Source of the DNA: Lentisalinibacter sediminis
GTDB taxonomy: Bacteria; Pseudomonadota; Gammaproteobacteria; Steroidobacterales; Woeseiaceae
Length of the DNA stretch: 64,000 bases
Assembly: GCF_040706615.1 (NCBI RefSeq)
Contig: NZ_JAPDRF010000001.1
Span: 124,001-188,000 of the forward strand
Direction of reading: 5' to 3'
Numbering within the stretch: the stretch's first letter is position 1; each line of letters opens with the position of its first letter. The notes under the pieces were generated by a model that was not told where the DNA came from, did not search any database, and saw nothing but the letters and a program-made list of their open reading frames with translations. Made by a program: the position numbers and the translations under genes. Below are positions 42,947 to 50,573 of this stretch, piece by piece.

Positions 42947-43732
42947 TCAGCCGCCCGCGGCGGCGGCTTCGCGCTCCGCGGCCCCGAGGGTGAGTATCTC
43001 GTGCCCGGTCTCGGTGACCAGCACGGTGTGCTCCCACTGGGCGGACAGCGAATGGTCCTTGGTGACCACCGTCCAGCCGTCCGGGAGCAGTTTCACGTGG
43101 CGCTTGCCGGCATTCACCATGGGCTCGACGGTAATGCTCATGCCCGGCACGAGCTCCATCCCGGTGCCCGGCTTGCCGTAGTGCAGCACCTGGGGATCCT
43201 CGTGGAAGCCCAGGCCGATGCCGTGCCCGCAGTATTCGCGCACCACCGAGCAGCGCTGAGACTCGACGTATTTCTGGATGGCGTGGCCGATATCGCCGAG
43301 ATGCTTGCCGGGCACCACCTGCGCGATGCCCCGCAGCATGCCTTCGCGGGCCACCGCGGCAACCCGCTCCGCCTGCACGGAGGGCTTGCCGACGTGGAAC
43401 ATGCGGCTGGTGTCGCCGTGGAACCCGTCCTTGATCACCGTGATGTCGATATTTAGGGCGTCACCCGACTTCAGCTGCCTGTCCCCCGGGATGCCGTGGC
43501 AGACGACGTGGTTCACGGAGGTGCAGATGGATTTCGGGAAGCCGCGGTAGTTCAGTGGCGCGGGCACGGCGTCCAGTTCCTCGACGATGTAGCGGTGGCA
43601 GATGGCGTCCAGCTCGCCCGTGGTCACTCCCGGGCGCACATGCTCGCCGATCATGTCGAGCACGGTGGCGGCCAGCCGGCCGGCCACGCGCATCTTCTCC
43701 TGCTCGTCGGGTGTCTTTATGGTCACATTCAT
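42947..43732 (-). CDS. map: Methionine aminopeptidase, type I
   Basis: This 261-residue enzyme removes N-terminal methionine from new proteins. The five metal ligands are in NIDITVIKDGFHGDTSRMF (two Asp), GHGIGLGFHEDPQ (His), MSITVEPMVN (Glu) and SAQWEHTVLVTE (Glu). YRGFPKSICTSVNHVVCHGI contains the substrate-site histidine. It is divergent from rpsB, a very conserved arrangement in gammaproteobacteria, and heads the map-glnD-dapC-dapD series. Confidence 0.97.
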   Translation of the reverse strand: MNVTIKTPDEQEKMRVAGRLAATVLDMIGEHVRPGVTTGELDAICHRYIVEELDAVPAPLNYRGFPKSICTSVNHVVCHGIPGDRQLKSGDALNIDITVIKDGFHGDTSRMFHVGKPSVQAERVAAVAREGMLRGIAQVVPGKHLGDIGHAIQKYVESQRCSVVREYCGHGIGLGFHEDPQVLHYGKPGTGMELVPGMSITVEPMVNAGKRHVKLLPDGWTVVTKDHSLSAQWEHTVLVTETGHEILTLGAAEREAAAAGG

Positions 43733-43817
43733 GGCAAAGGGGCGCGCCGGATGAGCGCCGGGGTTACCGGGGGATCACGGGCGGGGCCGCTCTCCGTCGG
43801 GTTTCTCCGCCGCTGCG

Positions 43818-43846
43818 TTGTTGGACAAAGCGACCTATGGTATAAA
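43818..43846 (+). promoter_or_regulatory. rpsB-tsf promoter with GC-rich discriminator
   Basis: TTGTTG (43818-43823), a 17-bp spacer and TATAAA (43841-43846), followed directly by GCGCGCGCC. A GC-rich discriminator after the -10 is typical of stringently controlled ribosomal promoters. The leader to the rpsB ATG is about 115 nt and may carry S2 autoregulation, as in other gammaproteobacteria; no conserved structure was verified. Confidence 0.6.
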
Positions 43847-43970
43847 GCGCGCGCCTGACAGGCAATCCGAAAACTTAATCCACACATGCACCGACACGGT
43901 CCGCCGGGTGCCCCGCCGAAAAAGGGGTTGCGGTCCGAGGGTGTATGGAGGCTCAACCCGAGGAGACGAC

Positions 43971-45038
43971 ATGACTGACGTGAACATGCGCCAGCTGCTG
44001 GAGGCTGGTGTGCATTTCGGGCATCAGACCCGTTACTGGAACCCGAAGATGGCCCCCTACATCTTCGGCGAACGCAACAAGATCCACATCATCAACCTGG
44101 AGCGCTCGCTGCCGATGCTGCGGGAGGCGACCGGCTACGTGAAAAATCTGGTGTCCGACGGCGGCACGGTTCTGTTCGTCGGCACCAAGCGCTCGGCGCG
44201 CGAGGCCGTCCGCAGCGAAGCCGAGCGTTGCGGCATGCCCTTCGTCAGCTACCGCTGGCTGGGCGGCATGCTCACCAACTTCAAGACCATCAAGGGCTCG
44301 ATCAAGCGCCTCGGCGATATCGAGGCCATGAAGGAAGACGGCACGATCGAACAGCTCACCAAGAAAGAGGGCCTGACCATCGAGCGCGAGCGCGAGAAGC
44401 TCGAGCGCAGTCTCGGTGGCATCAAGAATATGAACTCCCTGCCGGATGCGCTGTTCGTGATCGACGTGATGCACGAGAACATCGCCGTGGCCGAGGCGCG
44501 CAAGCTGGGGATCCCGGTGGTGGCCGTCGTGGATACCAACTGCTCGCCCGACGAGATCGACCACATCATCCCGGGTAATGACGATGCCATGCGCGCGATC
44601 CAGCTCTACACGGCGGTGATCGCCGATGCGGTGCTGGACGGCAAGGCTTCTGCCCCCGAGGCGGTGCTGGGCGACGACGAATTCGTCGAGCTGGACGAGC
44701 AGGGTCGGCCGACGAAGGCCACACGCAAGAAGGCTCCCGCCAAGAAGAAGGCCAAGAAGAAGACGGCGAAGAAGAAAGCCGTGGCAAAGGCGGACGAGGC
44801 CGCCGAGGCGCCCGAGACGCCGGACGTGGCGGAGGCCCAGCAGTCGCAGCCGGCCGAAGAGCCCGCCCCCGGCGAGGAGCCGGAGCCGGAGGCGGAGGCG
44901 GCCGCGAAGGCCGTCGCCGACGAGCCGGGTACCGAGGCAGGAGCCGGCGCGCCGCAGCCCGAGGCTGCCGCCGAGGCGCCCGAGCCGGCCGGCGACGAAG
45001 CCGGGAGCGAAGCCGAGGAGCCGAAGAAGGAGGGCTGA
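43971..45038 (+). CDS. rpsB: 30S ribosomal protein S2 with long C-terminal extension
   Basis: The protein has 355 residues. Residues 1-230 are a canonical S2 (MRQLLEAGVHFGHQTRYWNP, RWLGGMLTNFKTIKGSIKRL, then VVAVVDTNCSPDEIDHIIPG). Normal S2 ends near residue 240, but here a tail of about 115 residues follows. It has a lysine block (252-273, KKKAKKKTAKKK) and then an Ala/Glu/Pro-rich acidic run to KKEG. The frame stays open with no sign of frameshift and ends 110 bp before tsf. The tail is probably disordered. The start ATG 43971 is supported by GAGGAG upstream. Confidence 0.95.
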   Translation: MTDVNMRQLLEAGVHFGHQTRYWNPKMAPYIFGERNKIHIINLERSLPMLREATGYVKNLVSDGGTVLFVGTKRSAREAVRSEAERCGMPFVSYRWLGGMLTNFKTIKGSIKRLGDIEAMKEDGTIEQLTKKEGLTIEREREKLERSLGGIKNMNSLPDALFVIDVMHENIAVAEARKLGIPVVAVVDTNCSPDEIDHIIPGNDDAMRAIQLYTAVIADAVLDGKASAPEAVLGDDEFVELDEQGRPTKATRKKAPAKKKAKKKTAKKKAVAKADEAAEAPETPDVAEAQQSQPAEEPAPGEEPEPEAEAAAKAVADEPGTEAGAGAPQPEAAAEAPEPAGDEAGSEAEEPKKEG

Positions 45039-45147
45039 GCCTTCCTGCGCGCCCGGGCCGCGGCCGGCCGAGCGGGCGATTTGACTGAAGGATCATGGAC
45101 GTGCCGCGTTGTCGCGGTCCCGTCCGCAAGGACTACGAGGTAGCGAG

Positions 45148-46017
45148 ATGGCGGTAACTGCAGCGATGGTCAAGGAACTGCGCGAACGCACGGGCGCAGG
45201 CATGATGGAGTGCAAGAAGGCACTGGTGGAGACGGACGGCGATCTGGAGGCTGCGGTCGAGCAGCTGCGCAAGTCCGGCCAGGCCAAGGCGGACAAGAAG
45301 GCCGGCCGCGTGGCCGCCGACGGCAAGATAGTCATCGCGACCGGCGACGACGTCGTGGCCCTGGTCGAGGTGAATTCCGAGACCGACTTCGTGGCCAAGG
45401 ACGAGAACTTCTCCGCCTTCGCCGACAAGGTAGCCGCGCTGGTGCTGGCCGGGCGTCCCGCCGGTCTCGACGAGCTGATGGCCGCCGAGCTGGGCGGCCA
45501 GAGCGTCGAGGAGGCCCGCAAGGCGCTGATTGCCAAGGTGGGCGAGAATATCGGCGTGCGCCGCTTCGAGGTGGTGCCGGCCGACGGCAACACCGGCGTC
45601 TACAGTCACGGTGCCCGCATCGGCTCCGTCGTCGTGCTCGACGGCGGCGATGCCGAACTGGCCCGGGATCTGGCCATGCACGTGGCCGCGTCCAATCCCG
45701 CCTGCATCAGCGAGGAGGACGTGGACCCCGAGCAGCTCGCCTCCGAGCGACGCATTCTGACCGAGCAGGCCCGGGACAGCGGCAAGCCGGCCGAGATCAT
45801 CGAGAAGATGGTGGAGGGGCGGCTGCGCAAGTGGCTGTCGGAGATCACGCTGGTGGGCCAGCCCTTCGTGAAAGACCCGGACGTCACCGTCGGCAAGCTG
45901 CTGGACAAGGCGGGCGCCACCGTGAAGCGCTTCGTGCGCTACGAGGTGGGCGAGGGTATCGAGAAGAAGGAAGAGAACTTCGCCGAAGAGGTGATGGCCC
46001 AGATTCAGGGCAGCTGA
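45148..46017 (+). CDS. tsf: Elongation factor Ts
   Basis: This 289-residue nucleotide exchange factor for EF-Tu has an N-terminal UBA-like domain (KELRERTGAGMMECKKALVE) and the core motif VNSETDFVAKDENF, with Asp-Phe residues that insert into EF-Tu. Two subdomains and the C-terminal VKRFVRYEVGEGIEKKEENF segment follow. ATG 45148 follows a weak purine run (GAGGTAGCGAG). It is co-transcribed with rpsB, as is universal in this group. Confidence 0.97.
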   Translation: MAVTAAMVKELRERTGAGMMECKKALVETDGDLEAAVEQLRKSGQAKADKKAGRVAADGKIVIATGDDVVALVEVNSETDFVAKDENFSAFADKVAALVLAGRPAGLDELMAAELGGQSVEEARKALIAKVGENIGVRRFEVVPADGNTGVYSHGARIGSVVVLDGGDAELARDLAMHVAASNPACISEEDVDPEQLASERRILTEQARDSGKPAEIIEKMVEGRLRKWLSEITLVGQPFVKDPDVTVGKLLDKAGATVKRFVRYEVGEGIEKKEENFAEEVMAQIQGS

Positions 46018-46180
46018 GACCTGCGCCGGATTCCGCCGATGGCCTCGGCGCTGCCCGGTAGGATAGAATCGAGCGGCCCCGCTCGCGCGGGGCAGTTCTT
46101 ATGGTACGCCTTGTCGTACGCCGGGTCAGGGGCCGCCTCCGCGGTGTCCGGTCCCGGCCATGCCCGGAGTCGCTCCGCCT

Positions 46181-46909
46181 ATGTCTGAAGCCGAGCCAGG
46201 TCTGAAGCGCATCCTGCTGAAGCTGAGTGGTGAGGCGCTGCTGGGCAGCCTCGATTACGGCATCGATCCCGAGATCATCAAACGCATCGCCGGCGAGTTG
46301 CACGACGTGCGTGAGCTGGGCATCGAGGTGGGCGTGGTAATCGGCGGCGGCAACATCTTCCGCGGCGCGGGGCTGGCCCGGGCCGGCATGGACCGGGTCA
46401 CCGGCGATCACATGGGCATGCTCGCCACGGTCATCAACGCGCTGGCGCTGCAGGACGCCCTGGAGCGTCTCGGCGTCTACGCCCGGGTGATGTCCGCGCT
46501 GAAGATCCACGAGGTCTGCGAGGACTATATCCGGCGCCGTGCCATCCGCCACCTGGAGAAGGGTCGCGTGGTCATCCTGGCGGCCGGTACCGGCAATCCC
46601 TTCTTCACGACCGATACTGCGGCGAGTCTGCGCGCGATCGAGGTCGGCGCGGACATACTGCTGAAGGCCACCAAGGTGGACGGCGTCTACAGCGCAGACC
46701 CGGTCACGGTTCCGGATGCCCGGCGCTACTCGACGGTATCTTTCGACCAGGTGCTGACCGACAAGCTGAATGTCATGGATGCCACGGCGATTGTCATGTG
46801 CCGTGACAACGGCCTGCCGCTCAGGATCTTCGACCTGACGCGGCCCGGCGCTCTTCTGCGGGTGGTGCGCGGCGAGGACGTCGGCACCCTCGTCACCAAC
46901 CAGGGCTAA
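46181..46909 (+). CDS. pyrH: Uridylate kinase PyrH
   Basis: This 242-residue hexameric UMP kinase belongs to the amino-acid-kinase fold: KRILLKLSGEALLGSLDYGI, VVIGGGNIFRGAGLARAGMD, RVTGDHMGMLATVINALALQ and GTGNPFFTTDTAASLRA. It makes UDP for nucleotide and envelope-sugar pathways. ATG 46181 is preferred (GGAG eleven bases upstream); an in-frame ATG at 46160 would add seven residues. A GC-rich hairpin lies in the 163-bp gap after tsf, with no T run, so read-through is likely. Confidence 0.96.
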   Translation: MSEAEPGLKRILLKLSGEALLGSLDYGIDPEIIKRIAGELHDVRELGIEVGVVIGGGNIFRGAGLARAGMDRVTGDHMGMLATVINALALQDALERLGVYARVMSALKIHEVCEDYIRRRAIRHLEKGRVVILAAGTGNPFFTTDTAASLRAIEVGADILLKATKVDGVYSADPVTVPDARRYSTVSFDQVLTDKLNVMDATAIVMCRDNGLPLRIFDLTRPGALLRVVRGEDVGTLVTNQG

Positions 46910-46928
46910 CGACCAGCGGAGACACGGA

Positions 46929-47486
46929 GTGATAGAGGACATCAAGAAAGACGCGGCGGAGCGCATGAAAAAGAGTGTGGTGTCGCTGAAGCAGGAATTC
47001 ACCAAGCTGCGTACCGGGCGCGCGCACACCAGCCTGCTGGACCACATCCACGTGGAGTACTATGGCGCGGACGTACCGCTTAACCAGGTGGCGAACGTGG
47101 GCGTGGAAGATTCGCGCACGCTGACGGTGGCGCCGTACGAGAAGCAGATGGTGCCGGTGGTGGAGAAGGCCATCATGAATTCCGACCTCGGCCTGAATCC
47201 GGCGACGGCCGGCACCGTCATCCGCGTGCCGCTGCCGGCGCTGACCGAGGAGCGGCGCAAGGACATGATCCGCATCGTTCGCCACGAGGCGGAGGGCGGC
47301 CGCGTCGCCATCCGCAACATCCGCCGCGATGCCATGCACGACCTCAAGGAGCTCCTGAAGGAGAAGGAGATCAGCGAGGACGACGAGCGTCGCGGGGAAG
47401 AGGCCATCCAGCAGCTCACCGACAAGTACGTGGCCGAAGTGGACGAGGAACTGGCCGAGAAAGAGAAGGAACTCCTCGAGTTCTGA
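46929..47486 (+). CDS. frr: Ribosome recycling factor
   Basis: This 185-residue protein splits post-termination ribosomes together with EF-G. The family pattern is complete: MKKSVVSLKQEFTKLRTGRA, then LLDHIHVEYYGADVPLNQVA and VRHEAEGGRVAIRNIRRDAM. Domain I is a long three-helix bundle and domain II the central beta part. The start is GTG 46929 behind ACACGGA, 19 bp after pyrH. It is in the expected pyrH-frr-uppS order. Confidence 0.96.
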   Translation: MIEDIKKDAAERMKKSVVSLKQEFTKLRTGRAHTSLLDHIHVEYYGADVPLNQVANVGVEDSRTLTVAPYEKQMVPVVEKAIMNSDLGLNPATAGTVIRVPLPALTEERRKDMIRIVRHEAEGGRVAIRNIRRDAMHDLKELLKEKEISEDDERRGEEAIQQLTDKYVAEVDEELAEKEKELLEF

Positions 47487-47514
47487 GAGACGCCCGTCTC
47501 CCCATGGCCCGCCG

Positions 47515-48261
47515 ATGAGCAACACTCCTGACAGCCCGACCGCGACCCTGCCGCGCCATGTGGCCGTCATCATGGACGGCAACGGGCGCTGGGCGCGACG
47601 CCGCGGGCTGCCGCGCCAGCTCGGCCACCGCTCGGGCATCGGGCCGGTGCGCACCACCGTCGAGACCTGCGGCAAGCTGGGCATCGAGTATCTCACCTTG
47701 TTCGCCTTCTCCAGCGAGAACTGGTCGCGGCCCCGCGAGGAGGTCACCGGGCTGATGCGACTGTTCGTCGAGTCACTGAAGCGCGAGGTGGCGGAACTGC
47801 ACGAAAACCGCGTGAAACTGACCTTCGTCGGCGCGCGCGAGCGGCTGCCCGGCGGCCTGGTGCGACAGATGGAGGACGCCGAGCGCCGCACGGCCGACAA
47901 TACCGGCCTGCGGCTGGTCATCGCCGCGGCCTACGGCGGGCGCTGGGACATCGGTCAGGCGGCGCGGTCGCTGGCTGCGGAGGTGGCGGAGGGCCGACGC
48001 AGCGTCGAATCCGTCGACGAGGAGGCGCTGGCCTCCCGGCTGGCACTGGCCGGCTGTCCGGACCCGGACCTGCTGATCCGCACCGGCGGCGAGCGGCGTA
48101 TCTCGAATTTCCTGCTCTGGAACCTGGCCTACACCGAGCTGTACTTCAGCGACACGCTGTGGCCCGATTTCGACGCCGCGGAGTTCCACGAGGCACTCGC
48201 CTATTTCGCCCAGCGCAAGCGGCGCTACGGCCGTACCCAGGAACAGCTCGAGGTCGGATGA
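47515..48261 (+). CDS. uppS: Undecaprenyl diphosphate synthase (cis-prenyltransferase)
   Basis: This 248-residue enzyme condenses isopentenyl diphosphate onto farnesyl diphosphate to make the C55 carrier lipid for peptidoglycan and O-antigen. Motifs are VIMDGNGRWARRRGLPR (catalytic Asp), TLFAFSSENWSRPREEV, RLVIAAAYGGRWDI and DLLIRTGGERRISNFLLWN. The stop overlaps the cdsA start (ATGATG), indicating coupling. Confidence 0.96.
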   Translation: MSNTPDSPTATLPRHVAVIMDGNGRWARRRGLPRQLGHRSGIGPVRTTVETCGKLGIEYLTLFAFSSENWSRPREEVTGLMRLFVESLKREVAELHENRVKLTFVGARERLPGGLVRQMEDAERRTADNTGLRLVIAAAYGGRWDIGQAARSLAAEVAEGRRSVESVDEEALASRLALAGCPDPDLLIRTGGERRISNFLLWNLAYTELYFSDTLWPDFDAAEFHEALAYFAQRKRRYGRTQEQLEVG

Positions 48262-49058
48262 TGCTGCGCCAGCGTGTCATCACCGCGGTGATCGCGGTCG
48301 TGCTGATCCTGCTCGCGCTGTTCGTATTTCCGCCGCCGTTGACTCTCGTGCTGCTCGGCGTGCTGATCGTCGCCGGCGGCTGGGAATGGTCGGCCTTCCT
48401 GGGTGCCGAGGGTGCCGCACGCGGCATTTTCCCCGCCGTACTGGCGGCAGCGATCGCCATGGTGTGGTGGGCGGTTCCGCAGTTCCTGCCGCTGCTGCCC
48501 GTGCTGCTGGCCTCGCTGGCCTTCTGGCTGGTGGCGGCCGTGCTGGTGGTGCGCTATCCCATCCGCGTGCCGCGCTGGCTAATCTGGGTCGGCGGGCTCG
48601 CCACCCTGGTGCCCGCTTATCTGGCACTGGGGACGCTGTACATGGGCGAGCCGCGGGGAGCGCAGGTGGTGCTGTTCGTGCTCGCCGTCATCTGGTGTGC
48701 GGACATCGGTGCCTATTTCGCCGGTCGGCGCTTCGGCCGGGTGAAGCTCGCGCCGAAGGTCAGTCCCGGCAAGACCTGGGAAGGGGTGTTCGGCGGGCTG
48801 GCCGCCGCCACGCTGGTCTGCCTCGCCGGCGCCTGGTGGTTCGGCATCTCGCTGGCTATCCTGCTGCCGCTGTCGCTGGCGGCCACGCTGCTTTCGATCA
48901 TCGGCGATCTGACCGTGAGCCTGTTCAAGCGCAGCGCCGGCGTGAAGGACAGCGGCCACCTGTTCCCCGGTCACGGCGGCGTACTGGACCGGGTGGACAG
49001 CCTGGCAGCCGCCTCGCCCCTGTTCCTGTTGATGCTGAGACTGCTCGGGCTGCCATGA
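48258..49058 (+). CDS. cdsA: Phosphatidate cytidylyltransferase CdsA
   Basis: This 266-residue integral membrane enzyme makes CDP-diacylglycerol from phosphatidate and CTP. It has about eight hydrophobic helices and the C-terminal CdsA signature SLFKRSAGVKDSG, then HLFPGHGGVLDRVDS. VSPGKTWEGVFGG is also conserved. ATG 48258 overlaps the uppS stop. In most relatives dxr comes next; here a 145-bp gap without a gene leads to rseP. Confidence 0.94.
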   Translation: MMLRQRVITAVIAVVLILLALFVFPPPLTLVLLGVLIVAGGWEWSAFLGAEGAARGIFPAVLAAAIAMVWWAVPQFLPLLPVLLASLAFWLVAAVLVVRYPIRVPRWLIWVGGLATLVPAYLALGTLYMGEPRGAQVVLFVLAVIWCADIGAYFAGRRFGRVKLAPKVSPGKTWEGVFGGLAAATLVCLAGAWWFGISLAILLPLSLAATLLSIIGDLTVSLFKRSAGVKDSGHLFPGHGGVLDRVDSLAAASPLFLLMLRLLGLP

Positions 49059-49203
49059 GCCAGGTCAGGGGCAGCACCTGCGCCTGGCAACCGGCGGGGA
49101 ACCCCCGCCACGCCGGCGCTGTCTGTCTGTGTGGGTGGGACGGCGTCCGCAGGCGCGGGGTCATCCTTTATACTGGCGGACTTTGCGCGCGGGGAACCGG
49201 TCT

Positions 49204-50562
49204 TTGGGCACCATACTGACATCGCTCGTGGCCTTCATCGTGGCGATCAGCCTGCTGATCGCCATCCACGAGTACGGCCATTACATCGTCGCGCGGCTCT
49301 TCGGCATCAAGGTGCTGCGCTACTCCATCGGCTTCGGCAAGCCGTTGTGGAGCATACGGCGCGGCGCGGATGACACCGAGTACTGCATCTCCGCGCTGCC
49401 GCTTGGCGGCTATGTCAAATTGCTGGACGGCCGTGAGACCGAGATCGCCCCGGAGGACCAGGGCCGCGCCTTCGACCAGAAGCCGGTGCCCCAGCGCATC
49501 GCCGTCCTGTTCGCCGGACCTGCCTTCAATTTCCTGTTTGCCATCGCCGCCTACTGGATACTGTTCGTCCAGGGCGTCGCCGTGATGGCGCCGGTGGTCG
49601 GCGAGGTGGAGCCCGACTCCTACGCTGCCGAGGCGGGTCTTGCCTACGAAGACCGGATCCTGCAGGTCGGCGGCAAGGAGGTATCCGGCTGGGAGGACAC
49701 GCTGATCACGCTGCTGGGCGACATGGTCGACGACGGCCGCGTGCCGCTTACGGTGGAGCGCGCGGACGGCTCGACCGAGCGGCTGACCATCGACGTGGGC
49801 CGGGATGCGGCGCGGCTGACGGAGCCGGGGGTGCTGTTCGACGGACTCGGGTTCCGCCCCTGGTCGCCGCCGGTGGTCGTGGGCGAGGTCAACCCGGACA
49901 GTGCCGCCGAGACAGCCGGGCTCGAATCGGGAGATCGGATCGAGGCGGTCGACGGTGAGCCGGTGGTGAGCTGGCGGGAGCTGACCGACGCCCTGTCGCC
50001 ACGGCCGGGGGAGACGGTGGCCATCACTTATCGCCGCGACGGTGACACGCGCACGGTGGAGACCACGCTGGGCGAGATGGAGAGCGACGGCGAGCGCCGC
50101 GGCATCCTCGGCATCAGCAATCGTATCGAGCCCTCCGAGCGGCGCATCAGCATCCAGGAGTACGGGCCGCTCGAGGCCGTGGCCGAGGCCACCGGCAAGA
50201 TGGTGGACACCACGGTGTTCACCGTCCGCATGCTGTTCCGCATGGTGGTCGGCGACGTTTCTCTGAAGAACATCAGCGGACCGGTGAACATCGCCCAGTA
50301 CGCCGGCTCGTCCGCCAGCGCCGGCAGCGAATACTTCATCGGCTTCCTGGCCGTGGTCAGCATCAGCCTTGGCGTGCTGAACCTGCTGCCGATCCCCATG
50401 CTGGACGGCGGCCAGATCGTCTACCAGACGGTAGAGTGGGTGAAGGGCACCCCGTTGTCCGAACGGGCACAGATGATCGGCCAGCAGGTTGGAATACTCG
50501 CGCTAATCGCTATCATGGGCCTCGCTTTCTACAACGACCTAACGCGTATCTTCGCGCCATAA
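49204..50562 (+). CDS. rseP: Site-2 zinc metalloprotease RseP
   Basis: This 452-residue inner-membrane protease cleaves anti-sigma factors (sigma-E envelope stress response) and remnant signal peptides. The zinc motif HEYGH is in LIAIHEYGHYIVARLFG and the second ligand region in NLLPIPMLDGGQ. Two PDZ domains lie between (about residues 115-200 and 210-295). The start is TTG 49204 behind GGGGAA; no ATG precedes the HEYGH motif in a plausible place. It is directly upstream of bamA, with an 11-bp gap. Confidence 0.94.
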   Translation: MGTILTSLVAFIVAISLLIAIHEYGHYIVARLFGIKVLRYSIGFGKPLWSIRRGADDTEYCISALPLGGYVKLLDGRETEIAPEDQGRAFDQKPVPQRIAVLFAGPAFNFLFAIAAYWILFVQGVAVMAPVVGEVEPDSYAAEAGLAYEDRILQVGGKEVSGWEDTLITLLGDMVDDGRVPLTVERADGSTERLTIDVGRDAARLTEPGVLFDGLGFRPWSPPVVVGEVNPDSAAETAGLESGDRIEAVDGEPVVSWRELTDALSPRPGETVAITYRRDGDTRTVETTLGEMESDGERRGILGISNRIEPSERRISIQEYGPLEAVAEATGKMVDTTVFTVRMLFRMVVGDVSLKNISGPVNIAQYAGSSASAGSEYFIGFLAVVSISLGVLNLLPIPMLDGGQIVYQTVEWVKGTPLSERAQMIGQQVGILALIAIMGLAFYNDLTRIFAP

Positions 50563-50573
50563 GGAATCACGGT

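Noticed and set aside
40341..43181. A 946-codon open frame on the plus strand opposite glnD
   Set aside because: It is fully antisense to glnD, whose family motifs are unmistakable. Long antisense frames are common in high-GC DNA, and the predicted protein is His/Val/Ala-rich with no family features.
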